A stretch of DNA of 64,000 bases, taken from contig JBHBZU010000057.1 of the NCBI GenBank assembly GCA_041797745.1, positions 1 through 64,000 on the forward strand, given 5' to 3'. A program made the translations under genes and the position numbers. Origin of the DNA: UBA3871 sp041797745. Lineage in GTDB: Bacteria > Bacillota > Clostridia > Peptostreptococcales > Anaerovoracaceae. The notes beneath the pieces are model-generated. The model did no database searches, had not been told where the DNA came from, and was given only the letters and a program-made list of their open reading frames with translations. Below, piece after piece: positions 1 through 8,042 of the stretch (position 1 is its first letter; every line of letters starts with the position of its first letter).

Positions 1-1119
1 ATAAACGAAACCGAAAGCAGGAGCATATACTACAGCTGTTACGTTGATACCGTTAGCCTTAAGAGGCTTGAAGAGCTGTGGCAGCTTTGGCCAGCAAGGA
101 ATACCCTCAAACATGATTCTATACTTTTCAGGGAATGGAGTAGTAGTTTCGCCATTCTTAACTGTTTCTTCAAGGTCACTTGCTAAAAGTTCAAATGCGT
201 CACCGGCGTCAACTCTTGCACGAGCTGTTACGATGTCTGCCATGTGGTTGAAGAGGTCGAATCCGGAATATGGAGCAGGCTTGTACTGTAAGTAATCGCA
301 AACCTTTAACCAAGCTGATGCTGTACGGTTAGCGTTCTTGCAGGCTTCTTCAAACTTCTTTTCGTCAAACTTCTTACCTGTTAACTTTTCAAGTTCCTTA
401 ATAGCGTTGTCAAACTGACCGCGAATATAAGCAACATAAGAATCATCAACTTCTACCTTATTGTTGTAAGGAATATCAATCATGATAAGCGGAATGTTAT
501 GCATACGAGCGATGTTTTCATACCACTTGGTCATGCAGTTGCAAATGTTGTTGCAGCACAGAACGAAGTCAGGCATTGGAATCTGCATTTGGCGAATTGG
601 GGAAATAGCAGCAAGGCGTCTTTCCTTTTCTTCACCCTCAGGTAAAGCATTGATTTCGTTAAGATCATCAAGAACGATGTATGGAGTCTGAGTCTTAGGA
701 TCCTTTTTAGGCTTTCCTGTTGCTTCATCCATTACTACGTTTCCTGCCTCATCCTTGAGAGGCTTTCCTGTGCTTGGGTCAATAATATATTCTCCTGTTA
801 CGGAATCGAATTTGCGAGCTGCTCTCTTTCCTGCTGCATATGCAAGGGAAATACGAGCGTATCCGCAGATATCGTTATCGTAACCAAGATCTTCAGCTGC
901 CTGACAAAGCAGTTCACCATAACGGTTTGCTGCAATACCGGCTGCTTGGTTTTCAGGATACATAACCTTTAAATCAAAGGCTGCTGCGAGTTCACATGGG
1001 AACTTGGAAGAGGACCATCCTACGAGTTCTCCTCTTTTTCTTGCTTCACGGGCTTCGGCATGTACGTCATCTACTACCTTACGCAAAGCAAGAACACCTG
1101 GGCTTACTGTTTTTGCCAT
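1..1119 (-). CDS. hgdA: (R)-2-hydroxyglutaryl-CoA dehydratase, alpha subunit (3' end outside window)
   Basis: The reverse strand is open from ATG at 1119 to the left edge, giving 373 N-terminal residues of a protein that is normally about 480. The start MAKTVSPGVLALRKVVDD, the stretch GWSSSKFPCELAAAFDL, the run NQAAGIAANRYGELLCQAAEDLGYDNDICGYARISLAYAAG (seen in parts) and the cysteine motif FVLCCNNICNCMTKWYE are hallmarks of HgdA. Family knowledge: with HgdB it binds a [4Fe-4S] cluster and eliminates water from 2-hydroxyglutaryl-CoA by a ketyl-radical mechanism, after one electron is delivered by HgdC. A GGAGG site lies 7 to 8 bases upstream of the ATG. It follows hgdC by 24 bases, so both should be on one mRNA. 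hgdB is expected just beyond position 1. I translated this by eye from the sequence and am confident of the family. Confidence 0.95.
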   Translation of the reverse strand, partial: MAKTVSPGVLALRKVVDDVHAEAREARKRGELVGWSSSKFPCELAAAFDLKVMYPENQAAGIAANRYGELLCQAAEDLGYDNDICGYARISLAYAAGKRAARKFDSVTGEYIIDPSTGKPLKDEAGNVVMDEATGKPKKDPKTQTPYIVLDDLNEINALPEGEEKERRLAAISPIRQMQIPMPDFVLCCNNICNCMTKWYENIARMHNIPLIMIDIPYNNKVEVDDSYVAYIRGQFDNAIKELEKLTGKKFDEKKFEEACKNANRTASAWLKVCDYLQYKPAPYSGFDLFNHMADIVTARARVDAGDAFELLASDLEETVKNGETTTPFPEKYRIMFEGIPCWPKLPQLFKPLKANGINVTAVVYAPAFGFVY

Positions 1120-1143
1120 TTGTAGACCTCCTAAAATTAAAAC

Positions 1144-1929
1144 TTATTTTGTGTAACTTTCATATGCGAAAAGTGCTGCGCCGAGGGCACCGTTGTACTG
1201 TGTCAAAGGTGAAGTCTTAATTTCGCATTGTAATTCTTTTTCGAGAGCCTCGACCACACCGCCGTTCTGGGCTACGCCGCCTGTCATTACGATGTCGGGA
1301 ATAACTCCTACACGATGTGCAAGACCTGAAACTCTATGTGCAATTGACTTATGAATGCCGTTGATAATGTCACGTTTGTTGCTGCCCTCAGCTAACTGGC
1401 TGATTACCTCACTTTCAGCGAAAACTGTGCAAGTGGAGCTGATACCAACTTCCTTGGTGGACTCTCGTCCAAGATGTTCCATGTCGGATACGTCTATTTC
1501 AAGGACTTTTGCCATTACATCCAGAAATCTTCCGGTTCCTGCGGCACACTTGTCGTTCATCTGGAAATTAGCCATACGACCATCTTCAAGATGAAGAACC
1601 TTTACGTCCTGTCCGCCAATGTCAATTACAGTATGTGTACCTGGGAAAAGGAAGGAAGCACCTCTGGCATGGCAAGAAAGCTCACTCATCTGCTTATCTG
1701 CAATTTCCATAAGTGCGTTTCTGCCGTAACCTGTTGCAAGGACAAAGCTCATATCCTCCAACTTCATGCCCGCAGCTTCAAGCACCTCATCTAAAGCACG
1801 GGTAGGACCGCTGGTGCCGGCACCTACATGTACTAAAGACTTGGCAACAATATCTTTGCCATTCTTAAGAATAACACATTTAGACGCCGTTGAGCCAACG
1901 TCTATCCCTAGTGTATAAATATCTCCCAA
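1144..1929 (-). CDS. hgdC: Activator of 2-hydroxyglutaryl-CoA dehydratase (archerase)
   Basis: This 261-residue protein belongs to the BadF/BadG/BcrA/BcrD ATPase family (ASKHA fold) and matches the usual HgdC length of about 260. Phosphate-loop motif GIDVGSTASKCVI is at residues 8-20 and a second glycine-rich motif VIDIGGQDVK is near residue 100. The two cysteines that bridge one [4Fe-4S] cluster across the homodimer lie in NDKCAAGTGRFLD and SSTCTVFAESEVIS. Role from the family: ATP-driven transfer of a low-potential electron to HgdAB in the cytoplasm. The best start is TTG at 1929, eight or so bases after GAAAGGAG; there is no equally placed ATG. It lies between gcdA and hgdA, behind an intercistronic hairpin that may set its level relative to the decarboxylase genes. 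Confidence 0.97.
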   Translation of the reverse strand: MGDIYTLGIDVGSTASKCVILKNGKDIVAKSLVHVGAGTSGPTRALDEVLEAAGMKLEDMSFVLATGYGRNALMEIADKQMSELSCHARGASFLFPGTHTVIDIGGQDVKVLHLEDGRMANFQMNDKCAAGTGRFLDVMAKVLEIDVSDMEHLGRESTKEVGISSTCTVFAESEVISQLAEGSNKRDIINGIHKSIAHRVSGLAHRVGVIPDIVMTGGVAQNGGVVEALEKELQCEIKTSPLTQYNGALGAALFAYESYTK

Positions 1930-2014
1930 ACCTTTCTCCTTTCAATTACCCTTTTTAAAAAAGGTATAAGATGTTTCCAAGCAAAGACCATAGGCTTTGC
2001 TTGGATAAAATTTA
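1930..2014 (-). promoter_or_regulatory. Intercistronic hairpins between gcdA and hgdC
   Basis: A perfect 10-bp inverted repeat (CCAAGCAAAG at 1977-1986, CTTTGCTTGG at 1995-2004, 8-base loop) lies just after gcdA. A second AT-rich fold built on ACCTTTTTT/AAAAAGGGT follows before the hgdC ribosome site. On the mRNA the first stem is not followed by a clean U-run, so a full terminator is unlikely. Partial termination, an RNase-processing site or 3'-end protection of the upstream message are possible. This is inference from sequence symmetry. Confidence 0.55.
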
Positions 2015-3808
2015 TTACAGATTGTTAATTCTGTCGTAGTCACGGATGATTCTAGGAAGAAGCATCTGGTGAACCGGACAAATAGCCTTTGGATTCTGAT
2101 ATGCCGCATTAGCAAATGCAACGATATAGTTTCTGATGTTAGGCAGTTCAACGATTTCGTCAACCATACCTGTCTTAGCACAGAAAGCAGGCTTGGAATT
2201 ATCAATGTACTTCTGAATGAGGTCATTCATCTTGTCGATAGTAGGCTGGAGATCCTTTCCGGAATCCTGATCCTTAACTAAACGACGGGAATACATAGCT
2301 CCTGCTGCTGTCTTTCCGTACATTACGTTGATTTCTGTTGCTGCTGTACCTAAAGAGAAAACGTTGTTATCGTTACCCTGTGGTCCGCCGAGTACGTAGT
2401 GAGCAGCAGCAGTTCCCTTACGAACTGTGATTTCCAGCATCTTCAGACCGGAATTTTGGATTGAGTAAATGAGGGACTGACCAAGACCGAGAAGTTCAGC
2501 TTTTTCCGCTTCATTGTCTACGTCAATACCTGTTGTATCCTGAAGCCATACCATAGGAATCTTATCTCTGGAGCAAAGAGTTACAAACTCATTCATCTTA
2601 ATGAGACCCTGACGATAAAGCTTTCCGCCAACGCCCATTGCACCCTTTCCTCTGTACTCAGGATAATCAGGGTAACCCTGCATAGCTAAAACACCCTGCT
2701 GGTTAGCAACAAGACCTACGAGAAGTCCGTCAATCTTTGCAAGACCTGTAATCATTTCAGGACCGTAGCCCTTTTTAAATTCCATAAATTCGCCACCGTC
2801 AACAACAGTTTTGATTACATTGTACATATCGTACGCTTTTCTTGTGTTGAGTGGAACGATGTTATAAAGTTCAGCCGGATCAAGAGCAGGAGCCTTAGGT
2901 GAATCAACACGGAAGAAATCCTGATTGAAAGACGGTAATAAATCCATGTACTTCTTGATTGCGTCAAGAACTCCAAGTTCCTCGTCATATACTTCACGGA
3001 AGAAACCTGTCTGAGAATAGTGAATGGAAACTGAACCAGGTGGGTCGTTCTTCATTCCTCTTGTTGCGTCAATCATGCCCTGAGCACCTTCTGCGTCAAC
3101 ATATGGCTTGGAGTCCATACCGCCAACGATACCTGCACCACCTACAGCCATATTAGCTTTCTGATGAGCAATAAGAATAGTTGGGGAGATGGAGTGATAT
3201 CCGCCACCTGCCGGGTTAGTACCATAGATACCAACGATTACAGGAATACCTAACTGGTTAAGTTCTGAATTACGATAGAACGGTGTACCGCCACCTCTAC
3301 GATTTGGATATACCTTTTCCTGCTCGTCGAGCTTTACGCCGGAGCAGTTGAGGATGTAGATAAGAGGAATACCTAAGAGCTTAGCTGTGTCGCTGCCTCT
3401 TAAGAGGTTGTCAGCCTGACCTGCAACCCAAGCGCCTGCCATCTTCTTATTGTCGGAAGCGATGATAACCGCCCACTTTCCGTTAACGCGGCCAAGACCC
3501 TTAACCACACCTGTGGAAACGATACCAATCTTTTCTTCATTGTTATCTGCTGGGTTGTAAAGGCTGTTTAACGGGCAAAAGGAGCCCTCGTCTACGAGAG
3601 AGAGGATTCTCTCCATTGCTGTGTACTGACCCTTGTCGTGAATCTTTTCATCCGCAACACCGGCAGCCAGCATTTTTTCCTTAATTTCCTTAATCTGCTG
3701 TTCAACTTCCTTGAGCTGTGCAACATTTTCTTCGTCAGCGCGATAAGCAGCGCCTTCGATAACTTTCATATTCTGGAAATATCCAGGCATTGAATAATTA
3801 ACTGTCAT
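2015..3808 (-). CDS. gcdA: Glutaconyl-CoA decarboxylase, alpha (carboxyltransferase) subunit
   Basis: The 597-residue protein is a carboxyltransferase of the acetyl-CoA carboxylase beta/propionyl-CoA carboxylase type with two crotonase-like halves; Acidaminococcus GcdA is about 587 residues. The N-terminal part carries GIVSTGVVKGLGRVNGKWAV and RRGGGTPFYRNSELNQLG. The C-terminal half carries GVGGKLYRQGLIKMNEFV and HYVLGGPQGNDNNVFSLG, which are characteristic of GcdA rather than of biosynthetic ACC subunits. Role: it moves the carboxyl group from glutaconyl-CoA to biotin on GcdC, releasing crotonyl-CoA, at the cytoplasmic face of the membrane complex with GcdB and GcdD. Upstream is gctB (31-base gap), downstream hgdC. 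The start is MTVNYSMPG, with GGAAAG-type SD upstream. Confidence 0.97.
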   Translation of the reverse strand: MTVNYSMPGYFQNMKVIEGAAYRADEENVAQLKEVEQQIKEIKEKMLAAGVADEKIHDKGQYTAMERILSLVDEGSFCPLNSLYNPADNNEEKIGIVSTGVVKGLGRVNGKWAVIIASDNKKMAGAWVAGQADNLLRGSDTAKLLGIPLIYILNCSGVKLDEQEKVYPNRRGGGTPFYRNSELNQLGIPVIVGIYGTNPAGGGYHSISPTILIAHQKANMAVGGAGIVGGMDSKPYVDAEGAQGMIDATRGMKNDPPGSVSIHYSQTGFFREVYDEELGVLDAIKKYMDLLPSFNQDFFRVDSPKAPALDPAELYNIVPLNTRKAYDMYNVIKTVVDGGEFMEFKKGYGPEMITGLAKIDGLLVGLVANQQGVLAMQGYPDYPEYRGKGAMGVGGKLYRQGLIKMNEFVTLCSRDKIPMVWLQDTTGIDVDNEAEKAELLGLGQSLIYSIQNSGLKMLEITVRKGTAAAHYVLGGPQGNDNNVFSLGTAATEINVMYGKTAAGAMYSRRLVKDQDSGKDLQPTIDKMNDLIQKYIDNSKPAFCAKTGMVDEIVELPNIRNYIVAFANAAYQNPKAICPVHQMLLPRIIRDYDRINNL

Positions 3809-3839
3809 TTCTTTTCCTTTCTATGTATATGAGGAATAC

Positions 3840-4637
3840 TTACTTGTTCTTTGGAAGCTTGATGAACGCTTGACCCGGGTCGATTTCTTCTCTGATGAGT
3901 CTGATAACCTCTTCGTCAGGTCCCTCCATGAGCTGAGCTCTGGAAACATCAACATCAAAGCCTGTGTTTTCCAATACCATTTCAGGAGTTGAGAACGGAT
4001 AGTAGTAAGCAAGATACATTCTCTTAGTTTCTTCATCAAACTTCATGATACCAAGATCTGTAACAACCATCTGAGGTCCTCTGTTTCCAGGGAGACCTGC
4101 TCTTTCTCTTCCTCCCGGACCGTCCATCCAACCCGGAGATGTGATATAGTCAATGTTGTCCATAAAACGTCTCTTCTGGTGCTGCATCATGATAATTGTG
4201 TTGCAGTATGTAGCGATACCGTTAGCACCGCCGGAACCTGTGAAACGAGTCTTAGGGTTATTGTAATCACCTATACAAGTGGAGTTAACGTTACCATATG
4301 GGTCAATCTGAGCTCCACCGATAAATGCAATAAGTCTGTCTTCGTTGTGAAGCCATTCATTAGCTTCAAAACCTACGAAACGAATGTTAGGCCACTGAAC
4401 GCCGCAGTGTGCCATAAATCTTAAGTCACCTACGGAACGAGGTACTTCAATCGGTGCACAGTCCATAAGACCGGACTCAACGATAGGGTGACAGCTTGGA
4501 CAGATAGCTCTCTTAGCAAGAGACGCTCCGATAAGAGGTAATCCTGTACCTACAATAACAATCTGATTTTCTTTAATATTTTTAGCGATGGCATAAGCCT
4601 GCATTTCCTGTTTTGTATAATTCTTATAATCCGCCAT
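3840..4637 (-). CDS. gctB: Glutaconate CoA-transferase, subunit B
   Basis: The 265-residue length equals the known GctB (about 266). The catalytic glutamate that forms the enzyme-CoA thioester in this family (beta Glu54) is present at exactly residue 54 in HPIVESGLMDC. Glycine-rich segments TGSGGANGIATYCN and WMDGPGGRERAGLPGNRGP match the family. Role: with GctA it transfers CoA from acetyl-CoA (or similar) to (R)-2-hydroxyglutarate, activating it for the dehydratase. It starts 17 bases after gctA, with GGAGGGGAGAG-type SD, so translation of A and B is likely balanced. Confidence 0.97.
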   Translation of the reverse strand: MADYKNYTKQEMQAYAIAKNIKENQIVIVGTGLPLIGASLAKRAICPSCHPIVESGLMDCAPIEVPRSVGDLRFMAHCGVQWPNIRFVGFEANEWLHNEDRLIAFIGGAQIDPYGNVNSTCIGDYNNPKTRFTGSGGANGIATYCNTIIMMQHQKRRFMDNIDYITSPGWMDGPGGRERAGLPGNRGPQMVVTDLGIMKFDEETKRMYLAYYYPFSTPEMVLENTGFDVDVSRAQLMEGPDEEVIRLIREEIDPGQAFIKLPKNK

Positions 4638-4654
4638 TTTTCTCTCCTCCCCTC

Positions 4655-5749
4655 TTAGAGCTTACCTGCATAACCAAGGCCCGGAACAACCTTAATATTA
4701 GCTAATCTGGAACCGCCGATCTTATCAAGAAGGTCGTCGTTGTCCTTTACATCGTACATCCACTTCTGAACGTAATCCTTGAAAGTTTCAGGACCGTTCC
4801 CTGCTTCTGCGTCAGCTGCTGCCTTTTCAGCCTTTTCATAAGCTGCCTTGAGCTTTTCATCAGCTGTGTTAGCGTCAAAGGCTTTCTTTGCCTTGTCAGC
4901 TGCCTTGCGGAGCTGCTTCTTAGCGTCCTCAGCGTCCTGATACTTTGAAGCTCTGTCATATTCTTTCATAGCTTCGCCGTCAGCATCGTAGTAATTGTAA
5001 ACCTGACTAGGCCATGCACCGTAAGGAGTATGTACAACTGCGCTTACGCATTCACCGAAGACCTTTGTTAAAGTAGGGTCTCTTCTAATCCATTCGTCAC
5101 TTACTAATTCTTCACAAGTAACGATAACCTTTCTGGCTGCAACCGCGATGTCTACATCGTGGAACTCGTCTCCCTCAATGATACAAGTGCCGTCCGGAGA
5201 AGCCTTTTGTACGTGGATAACTGCTGTGTCAAGCTTTGGCACAGGAACAGCAACTACCTTTTCACCCGGATTGAACGGATTGTCTACCATAACATACTTT
5301 TCGTTGTCTACAGTGTCTAAAGCCTTTCTCTGTTCAGGAGTAATACCCCAGAACTTTGTAAGACCTGAACCGTTCATAAGACGTACAGGTAAGAACGGTA
5401 AGCCTAATGACGCAGCGTGAAGCTGGAGCATAACCACGTCCTGAGAATAGTCCTCATAAGTGAGATTGCCTGCTTCAATAGCAGCACGGAATCTACGGGA
5501 TACATTTGTGAAACCGGAGTTTGCGGTGTAGCAGTTAATATAAGCCTTAACTCTATCCTCACCAATCATTATGTCCCAGTCTCCGCCGGCTGGGCCGGCC
5601 CATACTGTGAAATCTTTCTGACCCTGACGGATAATTTCTCCTACAACCGCATATGGTTTACGGTTAGTAGTAAAGCCGCCAAAGGAAATAGTGTCACCAT
5701 TTTCAACAAACTTAGCAACAGCGTCATGTAAAGACATTACTTTATTCAT
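4655..5749 (-). CDS. gctA: Glutaconate CoA-transferase, subunit A, with a helical insert
   Basis: This is the A subunit of the CoA-transferase: GDTISFGGFTTNRKPYAVV near residue 19, GGDWDIMIG near 56, INCYTANSGFTNVSRRFR near 71 and the closing KVVPGLGYAGKL all match GctA. The reference protein is about 320 residues; this one is 364. The extra length is a lysine/alanine/glutamate-rich stretch at about residues 272-320 (for example QLRKAADKAKKAFDA and AAYEKAEKAAADAEAG) that reads as a charged amphipathic helix or coiled coil. It sits between the conserved DRASK and WMYDVKDNDDLL blocks, near the C terminus. The core and both flanks are intact, so the enzyme should still fold; the insert may mediate docking to another pathway enzyme. 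It follows gcdB by 62 bases in the operon. Confidence 0.95.
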   Translation of the reverse strand: MNKVMSLHDAVAKFVENGDTISFGGFTTNRKPYAVVGEIIRQGQKDFTVWAGPAGGDWDIMIGEDRVKAYINCYTANSGFTNVSRRFRAAIEAGNLTYEDYSQDVVMLQLHAASLGLPFLPVRLMNGSGLTKFWGITPEQRKALDTVDNEKYVMVDNPFNPGEKVVAVPVPKLDTAVIHVQKASPDGTCIIEGDEFHDVDIAVAARKVIVTCEELVSDEWIRRDPTLTKVFGECVSAVVHTPYGAWPSQVYNYYDADGEAMKEYDRASKYQDAEDAKKQLRKAADKAKKAFDANTADEKLKAAYEKAEKAAADAEAGNGPETFKDYVQKWMYDVKDNDDLLDKIGGSRLANIKVVPGLGYAGKL

Positions 5750-5811
5750 TTCATCTCTCTCCTTTACTAAAACGTTATAATTATATATTTAAAGATTTTT
5801 TAAAACTGATT

Positions 5812-6957
5812 TTATCCAAAGAATACCATGAAGTAACCCGCAGCAACCGCACTTCCGATTACGCCGGCAACGTTAGGTCCCATAGCGTGCATAAGCAGGA
5901 AGTTAGTTCTGTCAGTCTTAGCTCCTACAGTCTGTGCAACTCTGGCTGCCATTGGTACTGCTGATACTCCGGCAGAACCGATGAGAGGATTGATTTTTCC
6001 TCCTGTTACTGCACAGAGAACCTTTCCGATAGCAAGTCCGCCGAAAGTGGATAAGCAGAACGCTGCAAGTCCGAGAGCGATAATACCGAGAGTCTGTGAA
6101 GTGAGGAAGAGTTCTCCTCTGGCTGTAGCTCCAACAGAAAGTCCGAGGAAGATAGTACAGATGTTGCAAAGTGCATTCTGTGCTGTGTCGGAAAGTCTGT
6201 CTACTACGCCGGATTCGCGGAGTAAGTTACCAAGCATGAGCATACCTAAAAGCGGTGCAACCGACGGAAGCATTAGTGAACACAGAGTAGCTACAAATAC
6301 AGGGAAGATAACCTTTTCTTTCTTTGATACAGGTCTAAGCTGCTTCATTTTTATCTTACGTTCTTTTTCCGTAGTCATCAGCTTCATGATTGGAGGCTGA
6401 ATCATAGGAATCAGAGCCATGTAACTATATGCCGCTACAGCGATAGGTGCCAGAAGTTCAGGCGCCAAGTGGTTAGTAACATAAATAGCTGTAGGACCGT
6501 CTGCTCCACCGATAATACCGATGGCAGCTGCCTGCTGCGGTGTGAAGCCGATAAGAGTCGCAACTGTGAAAGCACAATAAATACCGAACTGTGCACCGGC
6601 TCCCATCAACAAGCTGATAGGGTTAGCAATCAGCGGACCGAAATCGGTCATAGCACCAACTGCCAAGAACATCATACATGGGAAGAAACTGGATTTTACA
6701 CCCATGTACATTACACCCAAGATACCTGATTCGTACCAGTGTTCGCAGTTATAGAAATACTCGAAAGTACCGGCCTCAGGTAAGTTGGATAAAAACATAC
6801 CGAAAGCGATAGGCAAAAGAAGCAACGGTTCAAACTTCTTTACAATCGCTAAATATAATAATACAAAGGATATTAACAACATGATTCCCTGCTGATAAGA
6901 AATGCTGGAGAATCCGGAATCGTTAAATAATCCCTGTAATACGCCAATAAAGCTCAT
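5812..6957 (-). CDS. gcdB: Glutaconyl-CoA decarboxylase, beta (Na+-translocating membrane) subunit
   Basis: The 381-residue protein is very hydrophobic, with roughly nine or more membrane segments. It has the signature of the OadB/MmdB/GcdB family: GIIGGADGPTAIYV with the ion-coupling aspartate at residue 153, GSAGVSAVPMAARVAQ, and the C-terminal LLMHAMGPNVAGVIGSAVAAG. Role: it decarboxylates carboxybiotin on GcdC and couples this to Na+ export across the cytoplasmic membrane, conserving energy from glutamate fermentation. The start at 6957 has SD TAGGAGG. It lies between gcdC (19 bases upstream) and gctA in the same operon. Confidence 0.97.
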   Translation of the reverse strand: MSFIGVLQGLFNDSGFSSISYQQGIMLLISFVLLYLAIVKKFEPLLLLPIAFGMFLSNLPEAGTFEYFYNCEHWYESGILGVMYMGVKSSFFPCMMFLAVGAMTDFGPLIANPISLLMGAGAQFGIYCAFTVATLIGFTPQQAAAIGIIGGADGPTAIYVTNHLAPELLAPIAVAAYSYMALIPMIQPPIMKLMTTEKERKIKMKQLRPVSKKEKVIFPVFVATLCSLMLPSVAPLLGMLMLGNLLRESGVVDRLSDTAQNALCNICTIFLGLSVGATARGELFLTSQTLGIIALGLAAFCLSTFGGLAIGKVLCAVTGGKINPLIGSAGVSAVPMAARVAQTVGAKTDRTNFLLMHAMGPNVAGVIGSAVAAGYFMVFFG

Positions 6958-6976
6958 AGATTACATCCTCCTAAAA

Positions 6977-7399
6977 TTACTTAAGAACAGCAAGAACCTG
7001 TCCTGTTGTTACGCTTGCACCCTTTGCTACGCAAATTTCTGCAATAGTCCCGTCAACCGGTGCAACGATTTCATTTTCCATCTTCATCGCTTCCATGATA
7101 AATACAGTGTCTCCTGCCTTAACTACATCACCTACAGCTTTCTTAACATCAAGAATGGAACCTACCATTGGGCTTTCAACTTGAGCTGCGCCGCTTGCTA
7201 CAGGAGCCGGTGCTGCCGGAGCAGGTGCCGGTGCAGGTGCTGCTACAGGTGCTGCCTGTGGAACAACAGGTGCTGCTACAGGTGCTGCTGGAGCCACCTT
7301 ACCTGTTACTGCTTCTTCTCTTGTTAACATGTGGAAAGGATTTGCTCTTTCAACTTCTACTTCGTAGCTCTTTCCATCCATCTTTACTACATATTTCAT
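6977..7399 (-). CDS. gcdC: Glutaconyl-CoA decarboxylase, gamma subunit (biotin carrier)
   Basis: This is a 140-residue biotinyl carrier protein. A short N-terminal docking segment (MKYVVKMDGKSYEVEVE) is followed by an alanine/proline-rich flexible linker at about residues 34-70 and a C-terminal biotinyl domain. The biotinylated lysine is K106 in FIMEAMKMENEI. The linker is built of short repeats at DNA level (caggtgctgct-type units, about 7190-7290). Role: it shuttles carboxybiotin between GcdA and GcdB. Family knowledge: GcdC linkers vary greatly in length between species; this one is short. It follows gcdD by 18 bases. Confidence 0.97.
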   Translation of the reverse strand: MKYVVKMDGKSYEVEVERANPFHMLTREEAVTGKVAPAAPVAAPVVPQAAPVAAPAPAPAPAAPAPVASGAAQVESPMVGSILDVKKAVGDVVKAGDTVFIMEAMKMENEIVAPVDGTIAEICVAKGASVTTGQVLAVLK

Positions 7400-7417
7400 T
7401 TCAAATTCCTCCGTAAA

Positions 7418-7693
7418 TTAATCAATTTTTTTAATACTTTTTATAACAATATCCTTTGGGTCTGCTTTCATCTCTTCGCAAACGACTGCTATAATACGAG
7501 CATAAACGCCTGCATCGAAAGCCGGTGCCACACCTGCCGCTTCTGGCTGCTTGGTTCCGCTTGCTACGTTGAATACCTTAGCAAATATAATCAACGATAC
7601 AGCGAGAATAACCAATAGCGCGAAAACTATCGTAATTCCCATAGCAGAAACCACTAGGGCTTCACCAATAGACATGGTAGTGCTTGTCCACAT
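7418..7693 (-). CDS. gcdD: Glutaconyl-CoA decarboxylase, delta subunit (OadG-like)
   Basis: The 91-residue protein has one N-terminal membrane helix (ALVVSAMGITIVFALLVILAVSLIIFAKVF in parts, about residues 12-42) and a small soluble tail ending DPKDIVIKSIKKID. This is the usual layout of OadG/GcdD, which stabilises the alpha-beta complex at the membrane. SD AGGAGGTGAG lies directly upstream of the ATG at 7693. It is the first gene of the operon; the promoter should lie in the 349-base gap before the AraC gene. Confidence 0.9.
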   Translation of the reverse strand: MWTSTTMSIGEALVVSAMGITIVFALLVILAVSLIIFAKVFNVASGTKQPEAAGVAPAFDAGVYARIIAVVCEEMKADPKDIVIKSIKKID

Positions 7694-8042
7694 AAGCTCA
7701 CCTCCTTGAGTTTTTGTGATACTTTAATTGAATACTTAATGTATTTTCTTTTTGGCTGATATTCTTTTGCGGGAAAAGTAATCCATAAAACCCCACATTA
7801 AAACCATAATTTATATCACCATACTAACACATCAATTTACGCAAATCTTTGCTGTTATTGTCAGATTTATATCGTATATTGCGATTTGCTTAATAAAATG
7901 TTCTTATTTAGTTTTTCATACACGATTTTGCTTAAAAACTGGCATAAAGCCATTTTTTGTATATAATATTAACTATACAAGGTAACGCAAGATATGCAAT
8001 ATTTTGCTATAATTTAACAAAAACAAAGAGAATTTTGCAAAA
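7694..8042. promoter_or_regulatory. Divergent control region between gcdD operon and AraC regulator
   Basis: This AT-rich 349-base gap must contain promoters for both directions. A 7-bp perfect inverted repeat, TTGTATA (7957-7963) and TATACAA (7974-7980), spaced 10 bases, overlaps a TATAAT at 7962-7967. That hexamer has a weak TGGCAT 16 bases upstream (7940-7945). A second TATAAT lies at 8008-8013, 30 bases before the AraC start, with no good -35, as in activator-dependent promoters. On the minus strand GATATAAAT occurs twice, about 52 bases apart. I found no convincing sigma-A promoter for gcdD. The inverted repeat is a candidate operator. Confidence 0.5.

Noticed and set aside
7168..7416. 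Plus-strand ORF made of Leu/Val/Gln repeats opposite gcdC
   Set aside because: It mirrors the Ala-Pro linker of the biotin carrier; the opposite strand of repetitive GC-rich codons stays open. There is no SD or family match.
7937..7958. TGGC-ATAAA-GCCA with A/T runs as a terminator
   Set aside because: The stem is only 4 bp and lies in the promoter region of the divergent gene; more likely incidental or part of the operator.
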